From the NCBI GenBank assembly GCA_013368315.1, contig JAACJM010000029.1:186001-250000 (forward strand): DNA of 64,000 bases. The letters run 5' to 3'. The DNA comes from Tetrapyrgos nigripes (taxonomy: Eukaryota; Basidiomycota; Agaricomycetes; Agaricales; Campanellaceae). Made by a program: the position numbers and the translations under genes. A model generated the notes under the pieces. It was not told the origin of the DNA. It saw nothing but the letters and a program-made list of their open reading frames with translations, and did no database searches. Positions 43,504 through 56,530 of this stretch are shown piece by piece (position 1 is the stretch's first letter; each line of letters opens with the position of its first letter).

Positions 43504-44645
43504 TACGAGGCCAAATGAAATGAGGTTGAGTTTATTACACTCGACTTCTGCTTGTGGCTATGCTTAAACGGTCCTGTCTATCCGTCTGATAAACGGGTTT
43601 GGACCGGAGTGATCCGTGGGGCTGTGTTTCTAGCTTTGTCCTGGTGTGATCTGACGGAAAGAAATATTAGTTCCGACGCAACAGGCGGCCGCGCCTACTC
43701 CCGGCAAATTCCGTTCGCACCACGTGATGTATTACGAGGCCAAATAAAATGAGGACGAGTTTTCTACACTCGGTTTCTGCGTGTGGCTACTATTCGTGAC
43801 CTAGAAGTGACATGGGCCCTAGAAATGGAAGGTTCCGAAGAAATCTGTCCATATCTTTGCTCCTCCCTCATCTCCCTTCATAAAAATTGAATAATAGATA
43901 CTTTCACATATTACTTACATTTCTATGGAACCATATTTACCAGGTTTGCACTGAGACATTTGCCATGGGCTGAAAACAATGAACAGAGTGCATTTCCACG
44001 AGCGTGACAGAAGTGAAAGGCTTTCGCATAAGCTATCCCGTTGAAAATCTTTTGTGAAACTTAATATGGTAGTCCCTACGACTGATTTTATTCATATCCA
44101 GCCTTGACCCAGGCCAAAGTTTAGGTGTTGTACCTTTTTACGCAGCAAACGAGGTGGAAGTGATAGAAAAGTTGCTTCAAACTCTGCTCGGCGCCTGCTT
44201 TCTTGAAAGAGGGTCACACCTGTAACATCTTCCACTTCCCCACCAATACACCGTCACAAAACGTCCCTCATCGGCCCTCCACAGCTTGTATCCACATCCC
44301 TTGGAAAACCCTGCAGATTTGATAAACCAAAGGTTTATACCATAGACTTGAGGTGTGTAATTTCTTTTGGACAACAGTAAAGATTTGCGAAAGTTTTAAT
44401 TCATCAACATTTTTTCTTCCACTTCTAGGCCACGAATAGTATGTTTAAAGCCTCCCGATTTCTCCGTCCGTCTTTTTCCGTCACTTGCCCCTATTATTAA
44501 GCTCCGGGCCGCAACTCTCACTGCCTTTTTTCATCCTCTTCGCAAGTTACAAAACCTACATGATTCATTTTTATTTTCATTTCTTGTATTTTCAACATTA
44601 CCTTCTGGCCTCGTACTCGCCATGCCTGGGCGCTGGCCCACAACT
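43504..44645 (+). mobile_element. Family H elements, two left ends and one right end
   Basis: Left ends at 43504 (TTACGAGGCCAAATGAAATG) and again at 43730 (TTACGAGGCCAAATAAAATG); right end CTGGCCTCGTACTCGCC with hairpin 44619-44637 and GGCCCACAACTCTTTCAT. The first left end is followed by sequence also present at 29068-29210. The double left end suggests one element inserted into, or recombined with, another. A 65-codon minus-strand frame at 44177-44374 has no known domain. Confidence 0.45.
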
Positions 44646-47600
44646 CTTTCATGTAGAAGGTACTGTGGTACCATGGGCAGTCATATTATGCCATAAAGAG
44701 ATATAGGAAGGCATCGCAATCTATGAAAAATAAAAATGGCGGCAGCAAATGGAGGGGATAGAAAGGGTAAAATTGGAGACAAAGGATAGAGACAAAGGAA
44801 TAAAGGAAATGAGACAAAGGAAAGTAAAGGGAATAAAGAAATGAAGATGGGAGAGGAGAAGGAAATAAAAACTTCGGCGACTATAGCTGCACAACCCAGA
44901 AGTGAAATGTATCAAGCGTTTGAGGAAAAACAGGTAGAGTAAGAAGGAAGCATGGGACGAATGGCATTATACATCATACATTGAACACCAACTGAAAACT
45001 CGCAACCGCCAGGAGAGCATGCTTGATCAGAAAGGGCGAAGTAAATAATGTATAGTTAAAGGAAGAGGTAAACTAGAATGGGTAGATGTAGAAATAGTGC
45101 CTTGAGCACTACATCACAGATCAAGTCTCCTGTCTAGGTACAATGGATGTCAATTTTGCAAATGAAGAGTAAGGCGTGGAAAGCAAGGAACCAAATTGTA
45201 GACGGGATGAAAGAGGGTAAAGAGTCAAGCGTGAAGCAGAGTGTATCCTGATACAAGTCATATCCGATACGAGATAATCATATAACCCAGGGTAGAACGT
45301 GAAAAAGAGGCGATCAAGTTGAATGATAGACGAAATGTAAGGAAGGTGAAGAGTACAGTGAAGAGTACAGTGAGAAACGCAGTGTGATCATAGGTAGATA
45401 AGCAGAAGAGTGGACGTAGGAAAAGGAACGGGAATTCGCCTTGTTGCTAGTAGGCGGGAGCAAAAACAGGCAATGAACATAGATGGGAGTGACATGAATG
45501 ATGTAACGAGTTTATCTTAAGCATCATCTTAGTTAAGCATCCATTCGTTGAGCACGCCACGCGAGTAAAGGAAAAATAGAGTGCGAGGTGAAAGGAAAGG
45601 TTTTCGAAGGAAGAAAGAGATGTGCCACCAAAACGGAAGGGGTTAAATAACAGGCAAGTAGGCAAAGGAGGTAAACAGGTGTGAAGTAGAAGGGACAGAT
45701 AATAACAAGAAAACGCGCCTCAGTCGCCAGACGACGTGAACGGAAGCCGAAGGCGTGGTGCAGTTGACCATGCAACTACGTGAGATAGTTTTGAAATGGT
45801 AAGTCGAAGCACGCAGTACACGATATGGTATGCTTGAGGAGAACCTAGACAGAAAGTTTAAATCAGAAGAGTACGATTAAGCAAAGGATAAGCGACGTGT
45901 AAGGAATGTGAAAGACAGCGCGGTGAATGAGGCAAGAACGAAAACTTCCCTAATCCCCAAGACTCAAACTCCAAATGACCTCTCAAACTCCTCTCGACAT
46001 CGCGTCCAGACTCTTGCGTGTTCTCCGTTTATCGGCGGGAAATTTTGGAAATGGCGGGGTGACAAAAACGCGTGTACTGATGGTCATTGTACAGATAGAA
46101 GCGGATTCTGTCTATAGCGAAACGAAACGGATTCGGATACTAGTATACGAGTAGGGGAGAAAGAGAGAACGAGGAGAGCAGAAAAAAGTTCTACCGATCT
46201 TGGAGGGAGCGTTGCCGACTGTCAAGGAGAAAGACGCTAAGTAACGTGATCGTTATGATGACGCGTCTGAGTGACAGTCACAACGCTCTAAGGCCTCGTA
46301 CCTCGTGCTTATCACGGAACTGGGGAAGCTCAATCTTACTCCCTACGCCTACTAAAGTGCAGAACCAGATACCTCTCCAACAATATTAGTGTCTTCTCCA
46401 GTGCTCCGTTGGTTTGGTCCCGACCTAACGCCTTTTTTTCTCTTCCTCACCTCGCCTTCACCCCTACCTGTCTCTCCCAGGCTTCTCTTCTCCTCACCTT
46501 GCACATTCGCCCTTCTCATTAAGACTCGCCGTCTTTTTCTCCTTCATCCTCAACTTGAGCCATTACCGACTCTTCGTGCATTACTCAGAACATTGAAACG
46601 CTGAAGACTACCAGTACCCAACTGTGGATCTCCTTACTTCTCAGCCGGTATCAACGAAGAGGAAAAGGTATGAAGATGCGGCGAGGGCAAGGGCTGTGGA
46701 GGGGTTGGTGGTGAGGTATCCGTTGAGTGCGGATATGGACTCATTGAGCGTGGAATGGATTCCAATATACCCAGAATGATGTGTATGCTGCAGTGGGGAT
46801 GAGGACGAGTGGTGAATGAAGATGCATGGTGGTGGATATGAGTGTCGGTTTCAGTTCTGCTGTACATGGGGAGTTTGTCGCCTAAATCCAAGTTATTCTC
46901 CAACCCCAATGCGACCGACATCTATCCCTACCTCCACCCCACCCACCGTGGCTACCACTGAGATCGCTTCTTCGAGACACTCTTCAACACCTTCCCGGTC
47001 TTCATTGCATCACAACTTCTTAGTCTAATCTCCTCATACCCTACTGTCATTGTTACATCAAGCCAGGCGAGGATATGTACGCCTTCCCCACCCCCACCTT
47101 AGGTCCCCATCCCTTTCTGTACCGATGTATCGTCACCCTTCCACCTTCTACCTCGTGTCTCTGCGCATGCATCCTACGAGATTCTCTCTACATGGCGTTT
47201 ACACTGTGGTTCCAGCGGACAGTGGACGGTGGACGGTGGACAGTGGACGGTCGCGATGGCCGATGGCTGGGGATGGGCATTGGGATAGGCTAGGGATGTA
47301 ATAGGTTGGGATGAATGGATATGGGGATATACGATGCGATGTGAAGGGAAGAGAAGAGAAGAGAAGACGGTGTTGTATGGGTTTGGACGGGACGAGTTGG
47401 GTGTATTGGAGACGGATGGGTGATGAGTTGATGTGATCGTGTCAGGAAGGTTGGCATTGGAGCATTCAAGACGGACGACGACTGTTTCTTTGGTGGCCAA
47501 CACCAATCCCCAATACTCTGCTCGTTGCTGATTGTTTGTTGAAGGAAGTAGAAGTCCTGAAAGCGGGCCGGGAAGGAGGTATTAATTCAGACCCAAGACG

Positions 47601-47713
47601 GCGACGGGGACTCCCAGTACCTCCAACCTTACATATGCGTCGCCGTCTACCCTCGCCTCACACCCACCTTTGACCACTATTGGCCACTATTATGATTTAT
47701 CATGTTCATGTTT
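44646..47713. other. Long stretch without a supported gene
   Basis: Largely purine-rich on the plus strand (44740-45800) and pyrimidine-rich at 46400-46560. 47210-47260 is a short GTGGACG(GT) minisatellite. 46291-46310 has CTAAGGCCTCGTACCTCGTG, a possible repeat terminus. Short frames show no domains. Confidence 0.4.
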
Positions 47714-47735
47714 CCCCCCCCCCCCCCTCCCCCCC
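47714..47735 (+). repeat. C-rich tract
   Basis: C14-T-C7; quadruplex or i-motif potential on the complementary strand. Length may be assembly-sensitive. Confidence 0.6.
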
Positions 47736-48346
47736 ACTACGATAACGAACACTGCACAACGATTTTGACGGATACTTACACACAAAGACCCATAAGACAT
47801 TGACACCGATAACTGGAGGCGAAGCCCGGGAGGCCAGAGGACGATGACGACTTCTTGTCTATCCCTAATCTCGCCCTGTATCCCGCCGTAGCTTTTGTCT
47901 TTCCTCTCACTTCGGCCTCCCTTTTGTCCCCTTTATACCCCACTCAATCTCGTGTCAGTTGTAGGATATGGCTTTGTTCCCTCCGATGCCTTCGTTTCAG
48001 CTTCGATATTGCGATTTTTTCGTGGATTTGTGTATTCCGCCTCTGATTGTATGTATGTAGCTGTCAGTGGCATCAGGGGTATTTGGAAGCGACATGACCT
48101 TTTTTATTGTCCTCCGTTACTTTGGGCTAAAAATACTAAGCATGCTGTCACAGGACTTGACTGCGAAGCACAGAAACCTTCCCATGCAATTGAATCGACG
48201 ATGTCCATGTGATGGTCGGCGGATCTTCCTGTGCGAGTCAAGTGTTTCCCCTATCTATCTACGTACCCTTATATACTTGGAAGTCTCGCGGCCAACTCGA
48301 AACTTTGTCAAATCCGCTCGCAATCGATATTTCCCCCAAGCTCATC
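47736..48346. other. Promoter side of the P450 gene
   Basis: No gene recognised. Confidence 0.4.
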
Positions 48347-50709
48347 ATGTTATCCTTTTCAAAAACGAATGCTCGCTTTTCGTTCGATGGGTTAAGCCAG
48401 ACGATATCAAATTCAGTGCTGCTACTGGCAGGCTTGGTTCTCTCGTCAATACTCATTCGTTTGTAAGCATGAAAGCCTCGATTGGCATGTCCTAATGTTT
48501 TCTCCTCATTAATATGCCTTCATTCCCATTTTCAAAGTCTTCGTGGTACTCGATATCGCTACCCTTACCCTCCCGGCCCAAAAGGTTTCTGGTATCTCGG
48601 TCTCCCCAACTCCAAAGTACCCATGAAGAAATTTTGGTTGACGTACATAGAATGGGGCAAGAAATATGGTGCGTTTCTGGCACTTAAATCCATGATATAA
48701 CATTAAATATCTGCTATATCCCCCTTTTGCTTTCAGGAGACCTCATTCACTTCTCTCGCTTCGGCAAACACTACCTGGTCATCAACTCCCTTCAAGCCGC
48801 CAGAGACATCCTCGATAAGCAGGCTAGGGTCACTTCTGATAGGGCGCATACGCGAATAGATGAGATGGTGTAAGTCCTCAAGCTCGTACCCTCACCGTGC
48901 CAGTAATCTTATGAATATCCATTGTATTGCATAGACTCGGAGATAATATGTTAAAGACCCTAGGTTAGTCTCCCGGTCCTTTATCGATAATCCGACCTCT
49001 CTTACTCCTTACAGGCTCAGTATCCTACGGAGACAAATGGAGGAAGGTTCGGAAACTCTTCCATCAAAACCTCCGCGCAGAGTCGATGACTCAATTCCGT
49101 CCGATTCAAACCCAGCAAGTCCAGTCTTTTGTTGGGGGACTGGTTTTGTCACAGGGCACTCTGAAAGATCACATAGCTACGTGAGTTTTCAGAGCCTTGT
49201 ATTGTTCTCTTTTTTCTCTTGATAAGTTGGTATTCATTTTCTCACTGCCTTCATGCCCACAGTTTGTCTCAAAAAGTCATGTTCTTGTCTCTATACGGCC
49301 TAGATATCTCGAGCAACAAGGAGGAAATGCCCGCTCGGAACCGGGAATTCGTTGAATTTTTTGACAACGGGATCATTCCAGGCTGGGATGGCTGGAAGTC
49401 TATTCCATTTATCCATCTTTTACCGTCATGGTTTCCCTGGGGCGGTCGTCTTATTGCTGCCCTCCATGCTCAAGGGGAGATAACGGGGGAAGGTGCTAGC
49501 AAGCCATGGGATGCTGTTCAGGAGAAAATAGTCAGTGCATACACACCTTCAACACCTGCAATGCAAATGGTTTGCTGAATATTGATTCATAGAAATCAGA
49601 CGGGAATCACACGTCCCTTATTGCAAAGTTACTGTCTGAAACGGATCCCGATAATGACGAAGAAATAGATAGGATCAAGTGGTTTGGGTTCCAATCTATC
49701 GCGGGTAAGCTTTACTTCAGATGTCCGTTTTCGTTTGAACCAATTTTTTCATCGCTAGCTGCTGCAGATACAGTGAGTTGCGCGGCCAAACTTTCGAAAT
49801 TCTGAGTTTCAATTTTTCTCCCATTTTCTCCCTTTTGTTTCATTCAGACACTGTCAGCTATCTCCACTTTCTTCGTCGCAATGAGCCTGTATCCCGATGT
49901 ACAATCTAAGGGTCAAGAGGAACTCGACACTGTACTCGGAAAGGGAAGAATGCCAACATTTGATGACCGCCCGTCTTTGCCCTATATCGAGGCTATCTTC
50001 AGAGAATTGATGCGCTGGCACCCTGCGTTGCCAATGGGTATGTGACTCTCAGTTACTTTGAAAGAGCAATATTTTCATCATTCCGATTTTTAGGCGTTCC
50101 TCACGACTGTATCGAAGATATTGTCTACGATGGTTGCTATATACCAAAAGGTTAGAAAAGTATGCTTAAATGTGATTCTCTTGGATGCTCACATTGAAGT
50201 AGGAACAACCATCTATGCCAATATTTGGTGGGTATTGTCACTCAGAATCTGAAGCTGCTGGCCAGAAGTTTGATTTACTAATTTGTGACCTCCCTCAGGG
50301 CAATGACTCATGATCCTTCCGTTCACAAAGATCCTGACTGTTTCATTCCAGAGAGGCATTTGCGCGAGGATGGGCATTTTGAAAACATAAATTCCATTTT
50401 AGCGTACGGTTTCGGGCGAAGGTGAGCATGAAATCTGATCTTCTTTTCTATTTTCTCTTTGGCCTTACCATGATTCTAGAGTATGCGTTGGAAGATACAT
50501 GGCCAATGACACAATGTGGTTGACAATTGCATCAACACTCGCAGCCGTCAACATATCTCCTTTGCCAAATGGTGGGAATGCTGAAGATTATTTTTCAGAG
50601 GGTGCTTTCTGGTAAGTACACTGTCCATTCAAATGCGAACGTCGCTGAACTTGATCGTCTATGCAGCTCACCCCATACCTTGGACTGCACGATTTCGCCC
50701 AGAGTCTGA
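48347..50709 (+). CDS. Cytochrome P450 monooxygenase (about 512 aa)
   Basis: Fourteen exons: 48347-48462, 48538-48668, 48737-48869, 48935-48963, 49015-49180, 49263-49530, 49593-49704, 49759-49772, 49848-50037, 50094-50150, 50203-50227, 50299-50421, 50480-50611, 50667-50709. N-terminal anchor SNSVLLLAGLVLSSILIRF, proline hinge YPYPPGPKG, C-helix KWRKVRKLF, I-helix AAADTTLS, EXXR in FRELMRWHP, PERHL, and heme loop YGFGRRVCVGR. A haem-thiolate enzyme of the ER membrane using NADPH-P450 reductase; substrate unknown, layout typical of the expanded P450s of agaricomycetes. Last exon uncertain: the strong GTAAGT donor gives CTISPRV and stop, while the homologous-looking HPIPWTARFRPES is in another frame (to 50773). 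Confidence 0.9.
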
Positions 50710-50889
50710 TATGTTCACTGTACTTGATTACTACCAATTACCATATACATACTTTCAAGGAATCAGAAATTGAACTGACGTAAAGAAATCAGGCTGACGT
50801 CACGAAAAAATCTCAACAGAAAACTTCTGTTGAATTTCATGCTCCCACCAAATGTTGCTATAGATCATTTCTAGTCTTCAAGGCACGCT

Positions 50890-51390
50890 GCACAGGGGGA
50901 ACCAGAAAAGTGCGGGTACCCCTGGTGCGTGGTGCGGGTGCGAGTGGTGCAGGTGCGGGGTGCGGGTGGCGTGGGTATACGTACCGGTGGCTGTGCTATA
51001 CCTCCTTTATAACATGTTTACAATTCGTCGTAGCCTCGTAGGTATAGATTTTGGGTAGATAGATGAATATATCCTGCATCGAGGCTCACTTCTATAGGAA
51101 GTGGCACCTTATCAAAGCACTTACACTATTCTTACACTATTTAATCACCAAAACTAGGCATTTAAATACAATATGAGCAAGAATTAACAAGAGCAAATGT
51201 GTAAATCTCTTTGAGATTTATTAGCTAGCATGTATAACTACTACTTGTACACATATTGCACCTCACCCGCACCTCTCCCGCACCTCACTCACACCACACC
51301 TGCACCACACCCGCACCACACCTGTACCTAACCACACCTCACTCACACCTCACCTGCACGTCACTGCACCGTACCCGTACCTGTACCACA
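50890..51390. mobile_element. Element with GGTGCGGGT/ACCCGCACC tandem ends, copy 1
   Basis: Left end GGGGAACCAGAAAAGTG followed by irregular repeats of GTGCGGGT; right end repeats of its complement (ACCCGCACC, CACACCTGCACC). The interior from GTAGCCTCGTAGGTATAGAT to ATGTATAACTACTACTTGTA is nearly identical to 54860-55085. No coding capacity. Confidence 0.6.
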
Positions 51391-52966
51391 GACTGTATAA
51401 TTTATATGTTGATTTAACATTGATTCTTAGAAGACATTTGACTGACAAGACTCATATCCAAATGTCATATACACTGAGTACAAAAAGTGATTATCAGTTA
51501 TCGACTGGTACCGAAAGATTGAAGGCTTTCAGCCATAGTTGGATTACTTGATATTGATCAATGAAGAAAAATAGTGCCGGCTGGTAAGAGTGTTTTTCTG
51601 GAGCAATATGAAGTTATTGAAGCAGGATATATTGGAAATAAAGCTTGAATTGCAGATCAGTCAGAGAAACAAGGCCAGGAGGACTCGGAGGAAGTTAGAG
51701 AGCGTGGAAAAAAACACCGGGAATTTCCGCCATGCTCTTTTGTACTTCTCCTACCTTTTATGCCTCTTAGAAACATCAAAGCATACTTCAGCAAGCTTCT
51801 CTATTTTTACTCAGCCTATATCTTGTACGAAGGCTTACATATCTCAGCTGTGGCTGACAACTCTCTCCTCAAGATTGATGATGGGCGTATGAAAGAGAAG
51901 CTGATTTTCATGCTGAGCTCAAATTAGGAACTGCACCCAACCTTGTTCACGCGCCTCGGGAGGTTGCATCATGGCATTTGCATTGACAATAGTGGAGAAG
52001 GTAGAAGCTCAAGTGTCCTATTCTAATAATTCTATACATAACAATGTCCGTCAAATGTCCTTAGGCATCTACTAATTTACTGTACATACAACATATATAT
52101 TTCTTTTCTTCGTATACATGCAGACAGACGCCGAAGCGTACGTGCTTGTACTTGGCAAAGAACGTTTCAGAGAGTAGATATGATTACCTGTAGTAAGGCC
52201 TTGGAGGCAACCCACTGGCTCAGATTTGCCCAGTTCATCATACTGTACATACGCATTCCGACCGAGTCCTTCTGTGCCTGCGCGTCGCCGTACCTCTCTC
52301 ATCTTCCCAGCTCCCTCCTCCCATTCCTCTTTGTGCCGGGTCGTCCCTAGCCCACGATATACCCATCCCATCTAACCTACCTGACGCCGACTCCAACCAC
52401 CCCAACCCCTACTGAAACCACACTTCTCAGTTTCTGAAATTCTATTCCCCTGTTCTTCCCATCCCTCCCCATCCCTGTCAAGGTCTTCACTACAGGGGGA
52501 ACAAATTTCTTCGTAAGCGGAGACTATAAGAAAGAAAGGAAACTCAGCGTACGTTCAAAAAGGCTTTCCATCATGAAAAGCGCACATTACAAGGACATAA
52601 ATCCTTTACAGCCTTTACGAGGCCATCAATCATGGTGGACCTTGCAAAGACTATTGATCATTTATGGTATCTAAATGTCGTTAATCATTCTAGCCATTCA
52701 GAAGTCTTTGACAGATGAACAGTTCGAAGAAGATGCGATAGATGTTATCCCACACTCCGTAGGGGGCTGTCAAGAAAGTACAGTTTTGACTGGTGAGTAT
52801 TTATATCGCTGCTATGTATGCCAAACTTCTGCATCTTGTCACCGACCTTGCTTCTAGTGCCCAAATCATGCCGTTTCATCTCATCTGATCATGATGAGTA
52901 CCATCGTATGAAGACTTATATCATTGATGCTTGCAGCGAGAACTCCCCCCAGCTCCCTGTCATAAC
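51391..52966. other. Intergenic, no supported gene
   Basis: A 100-codon frame at 51590-51892 and short frames near 52675 show no recognisable domain. Confidence 0.4.
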
Positions 52967-54487
52967 ATGACATCTGGACCAGCAGACTTAGAGAAAACGA
53001 TGTGAGTGTCAATCTTCGTACTGGTGGCCCTGCTGCCACTCACTTTCGACGAATTCGAATTCCAGCATTGGATCCATGGTGAGCTATGTATACACCTCAA
53101 AGTTTTAGGGACTAAGGTTGAAATCACTACATAGTTCGCAGCGAATGCTGTCAACTGGTTTCTAACGGGTATTTTAGTCAGACAGATGGGTGAGTTTAAC
53201 TCTTGCCAGACTGAATTACATTTCAAAGCACTAATCACCCAATTTTACCATTATGTAGCCAGCTACTACAAGAATTATGTGGATGATTCTAGACATATCA
53301 AACTCCTTGGTCTTCCACTTTCTTATCAAGTGTTACAAATACGCTGACTTTTTTTTTGCAGTAACGGGGGTTTCTATATTGGAAACCGCACACTGGATTA
53401 CCTTGACAGTTTACTCATGGCATTATGCTGTGGAGAATCTGGAGATACGGGATCAGGTTGAAGCGTCCCTCGGTATCCACTGGAGTGCAGGAGTTCTTGT
53501 GATTCTCACTGGAATCGGTGCGTCATATAGCCACTCACTGATCATAAATTAGAATTTACTCATTCTATAAGTACCAGTTTCATTGATGGTGGAATCCTTT
53601 TACATCTCGTATGTATACCAAATTGAATTATAACTGTGCAGTTGTTACGTTGTTAATGGACAACTAGGCAAATTTGGATGCTTGCGAAGGATCGGCTGAT
53701 TTTTCCTCTGACAGTACTTATAGGAATGGTGAGTTGTCAGCGAATGAACTACGGATCTATTAATTATTCCATGGGTACCAGGTCTCCTTGATACAAAGTA
53801 TAACTGCAGTTACCGCTGGGTCTCTCTTTCTAAAAGGAGCAGCGAAGGTAGAAGGACAGATAATAGCAATGCAGCCACTGTTTCAGGTGAGGATTCAAAC
53901 CAAACAGCTTGTATTATGGAAGATATCCCACTAATCCTCTTTCCTGTGTAGATCTGGCTGGATGGAAGTTTTGTTGCAAATACATTAATTGTGTTGTCTT
54001 TGTCCTGGGTTGTAAGTCTGTGAAATCCATCTAATATTTCAATCTCTGTTCTGAAATCAAGATCTGTAACTTTCATAGTTATACAGAGCCAAGAGGAGAG
54101 CTATCCAGTTCCAGAACACAGTAATTCTTCTGAATCAGGTCATTTGGAACGTTATCAAAACTAGAAGCCTCACCAGTATAAGTCTCGCAGTGGCGGTTGC
54201 CCTATTTGCTATCTTCCCAAATCCAGTTTACTATATCGCTGCGTAAGTCCAATTCTTTTTGTGTGTCTACTTCAATAACTCATATTCACTGAAAAAAAAT
54301 AATGATCATTTCTAACAGTGTCGGTAGCTTGCAGAAGCTGTGAGCCAGTTTTATCCAGACTTATCTGCAATACTTATTCAAAAATACCTATGGTCATAGG
54401 TATGCAATTGGTCTTCTTGCGAGTCTCAATGGCCGTCGCCGACAGATTACAATGGAAGTTCAAGGGAGTAGCATCCATTTCGCCTAG
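52967..54487 (+). CDS. DUF6534 multi-pass membrane protein (281 aa)
   Basis: Twelve exons: 52967-53001, 53066-53078, 53135-53189, 53259-53309, 53362-53517, 53572-53608, 53668-53728, 53782-53886, 53952-54011, 54079-54242, 54319-54339, 54400-54487; every phase closes. Seen in order: FAANAVNWFLTGILVRQM, YYKNYVDDSRHIKLLV, LETAHWITLTVYSWHY, hydrophobic VLVILTGIVPVSLMVESFYI, IWMLAKDRLIFPLTVLIGM, then the DUF6534 part GSFVANTLIVLSLSWVLYRA, LTSISLAVAVALFAIF, YYIAA and KLYAIGLLASLNGRR, which corresponds to the family's conserved KLYSNSLLATLNxR end. Basidiomycete-expanded family of about seven helices, function unknown. The first exons are very short, so the start is less certain than the rest. Confidence 0.75.
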
Positions 54488-54798
54488 TCAAGTGAAGTAT
54501 CTTGCTCGTGGTACTCACAAGATACTCCACTCCAGAAAGTTTGAAGTATTAGAGGATGTCTGTTAATAGTATCCTGTGTTTCATTTTCATATTCAAGAAA
54601 TTCTAGTTACGACCACTGTACATTTTGCTTACATTCAAGTCAAATTCAAATTCCATATGGCTCTGGCTCCCCATAATAATCAAATTCCTCGAACAACGGC
54701 ATAATATTCACAAATCACATAATGTTCAGGTCACCAGTGCCAGTACTGCTGTGAATCCCATCAACCATCAGATCCTTGTATAATTTAGAATGGCCATC
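54488..54798. other. Intergenic
   Basis: Nothing recognised. Confidence 0.4.
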
Positions 54799-55175
54799 AT
54801 AAGGGGAACCAGAAAAGTGTGGGTGTAGGTGGTGCAGATGCGGGGTGCGGGTGGTGCTACTTCATCGTAGCCTCGTAGGTATAGATTTTGGGTAGATAGA
54901 TGAACATATCCTGCATCGAGGCTCACTTCTATAGGAATTGGCACCTCATCAAAGCACTTACACTATTCTTACACTATTTGATTACCAAAACTAGGCATTT
55001 AAATACAATATGAGCAAGAATTAACAAGAGAAAATGTGCAAATCTCTTTGAGATTTATTAGCTAGCATGTATAACTACTACTTGTACATATATTTTTCCG
55101 TTATTCCTTGATGCACTACCTGCATCTGCACCATACCCGCACCATACCCGCACCTCACCCGCACCTTTCTGGGTG
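54799..55175. mobile_element. Element with GGTGCGGGT/ACCCGCACC tandem ends, copy 2
   Basis: Same ends and interior as 50890-51390 (GGGGAACCAGAAAAGTG; GGTGCGGGTGGTGC; interior TTTGGGTAGATAGATGAACA; right CATACCCGCACCTCACCCGC), with shorter terminal arrays. Confidence 0.6.
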
Positions 55176-55239
55176 CTGCTGCACAGCCTGATCATTCCCA
55201 GTAACATGCGCTTGGATTTGAACTTACCCAAATATATGT

Positions 55240-55645
55240 GTGTAATGCAAGGGGGTGCGGGATGGTGTAAAGCCATATAGGGTCGGAAAAATTTTTAAGG
55301 GCCTGACAGCCAGACTAACTAACTGTACGTAAGCAAGATATACCATGTTAGGAAATAATAAGTCACGTGGGCATTTGCTTATCTCTGAAGATAATATCAT
55401 CCTATCTGCACAATAACTACTCTTGACCATCCCACTCCTTGACACCCTTTAGAGCACATTTGTACAATGGCAGAGGCTCTGAAATGTTATTTCAAGCTGG
55501 CTTTACTGGTCATAGTCCCCAAAAGCCCTTTCCAGACCCTCAGATAGGGGTGTTCCAAAAAAGTTTTAACGGCCTGACAGCTGGACTAACTAACCATCCC
55601 TATATGGCTCTACACCATCCTGCACCCTCCTTGGTGTAATGCACA
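55240..55645. mobile_element. TIR element of about 400 bp
   Basis: Inverted ends: GTGTGTAATGCAAGG, GGTGCGGGATGGTGTAAAGC, CATATAGGG on the left; the complement of GTGTGCATTACACCAAGG, GGTGCAGGATGGTGTAGAGC, CATATAGGG on the right. A direct repeat GGCCTGACAGC, CTAACTAAC lies inside each end. Partly overlaps the upstream intergenic DNA of the OYE fragment. No coding capacity. Confidence 0.5.
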
Positions 55646-55730
55646 CAGGGACGTTGAATAGCTCTGCTAGCATTATTGATCTCGAACTCTCATCACTGAT
55701 ACAGTGACAATACACTAATTATTTCTCTTC

Positions 55731-56530
55731 CTATACATACATTCTGCTTTCCTTGCCTTGGTTCATAGTGTGTACATATGTTCCAAACTGAATTCGTTTA
55801 GGAAGGTCGGGATTGGCGATCCATGCAGTTCCGAGAAAGACTCCGTCAACTTTACCTGAAGATATATGTTGTGCGGCTTCACGGACAGTGTAGCTTTGAC
55901 TTGTGAAGAATTTGTAGTTGAGGACGAGGGGTTTGTAGGTTTGGATGACGTTGTGGGGTGTGCCTCGGGTCTTTCCCGAAATCCCAAGGCGCCAGTATGA
56001 GTGGATGTGAAGGGAGACTGCGACTCACCCTCATAGACTTCATCCTTTGTATCTTCGTATCTGAGGAACATCATATAGGCGAGATTCAGCTTATCTGCCT
56101 CAGTAATAAAATATGTGAAGGTTTCCAGTGTATCTTCGAGGGGCATTCTATAACCATACATCAAACAGTCAGCTGAATTTTACACCTAAAACTTAAGAAA
56201 ACTAACCCAATATCCTTATAACCTCCGGCAGGAGTAAGCTCCATACCGATACGACCAGGACCAAAATTTTCAGTCACGGCATCGAGGACCTCCAGACCAA
56301 ATCTAGCTCGGTTCTCGACTGAGCCTCCCCATTCATCGGTACGTTTGTTGGTGGTGTTGTCAAGGAATTGGTGTATCAAGTATCCTCCTGCGTGGACTGA
56401 TCAACAGGCTTCAGTATTGATGTATACAACGAACCAATTGTTGAGAAATACTAACCTTCAACGCCGTCAAATCCAGCTCTCTTCGCATTAATAGCTGCAT
56501 GTGTGAATTGTTCAATGAATCTTCTGGGGT
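55731..56530 (-). pseudogene. Old yellow enzyme-type NADH:flavin oxidoreductase, C-terminal fragment
   Basis: Minus-strand exons 56456-56530, 56207-56396, 56029-56147, 55731-55963, in phase. Reads [92 protein letters not shown] and, near the end, GTAWIANPDLPKRIQFG. This is the second half of an FMN-dependent TIM-barrel ene-reductase. The first half (FMN-binding N-terminus) is not found upstream, where only frames with stops occur, and no start codon is available. The substrate-binding motif normally H-x-A-N-G-Y is VHAGGYL here, lacking the Asn. Probably a truncated pseudogene. Confidence 0.75.
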
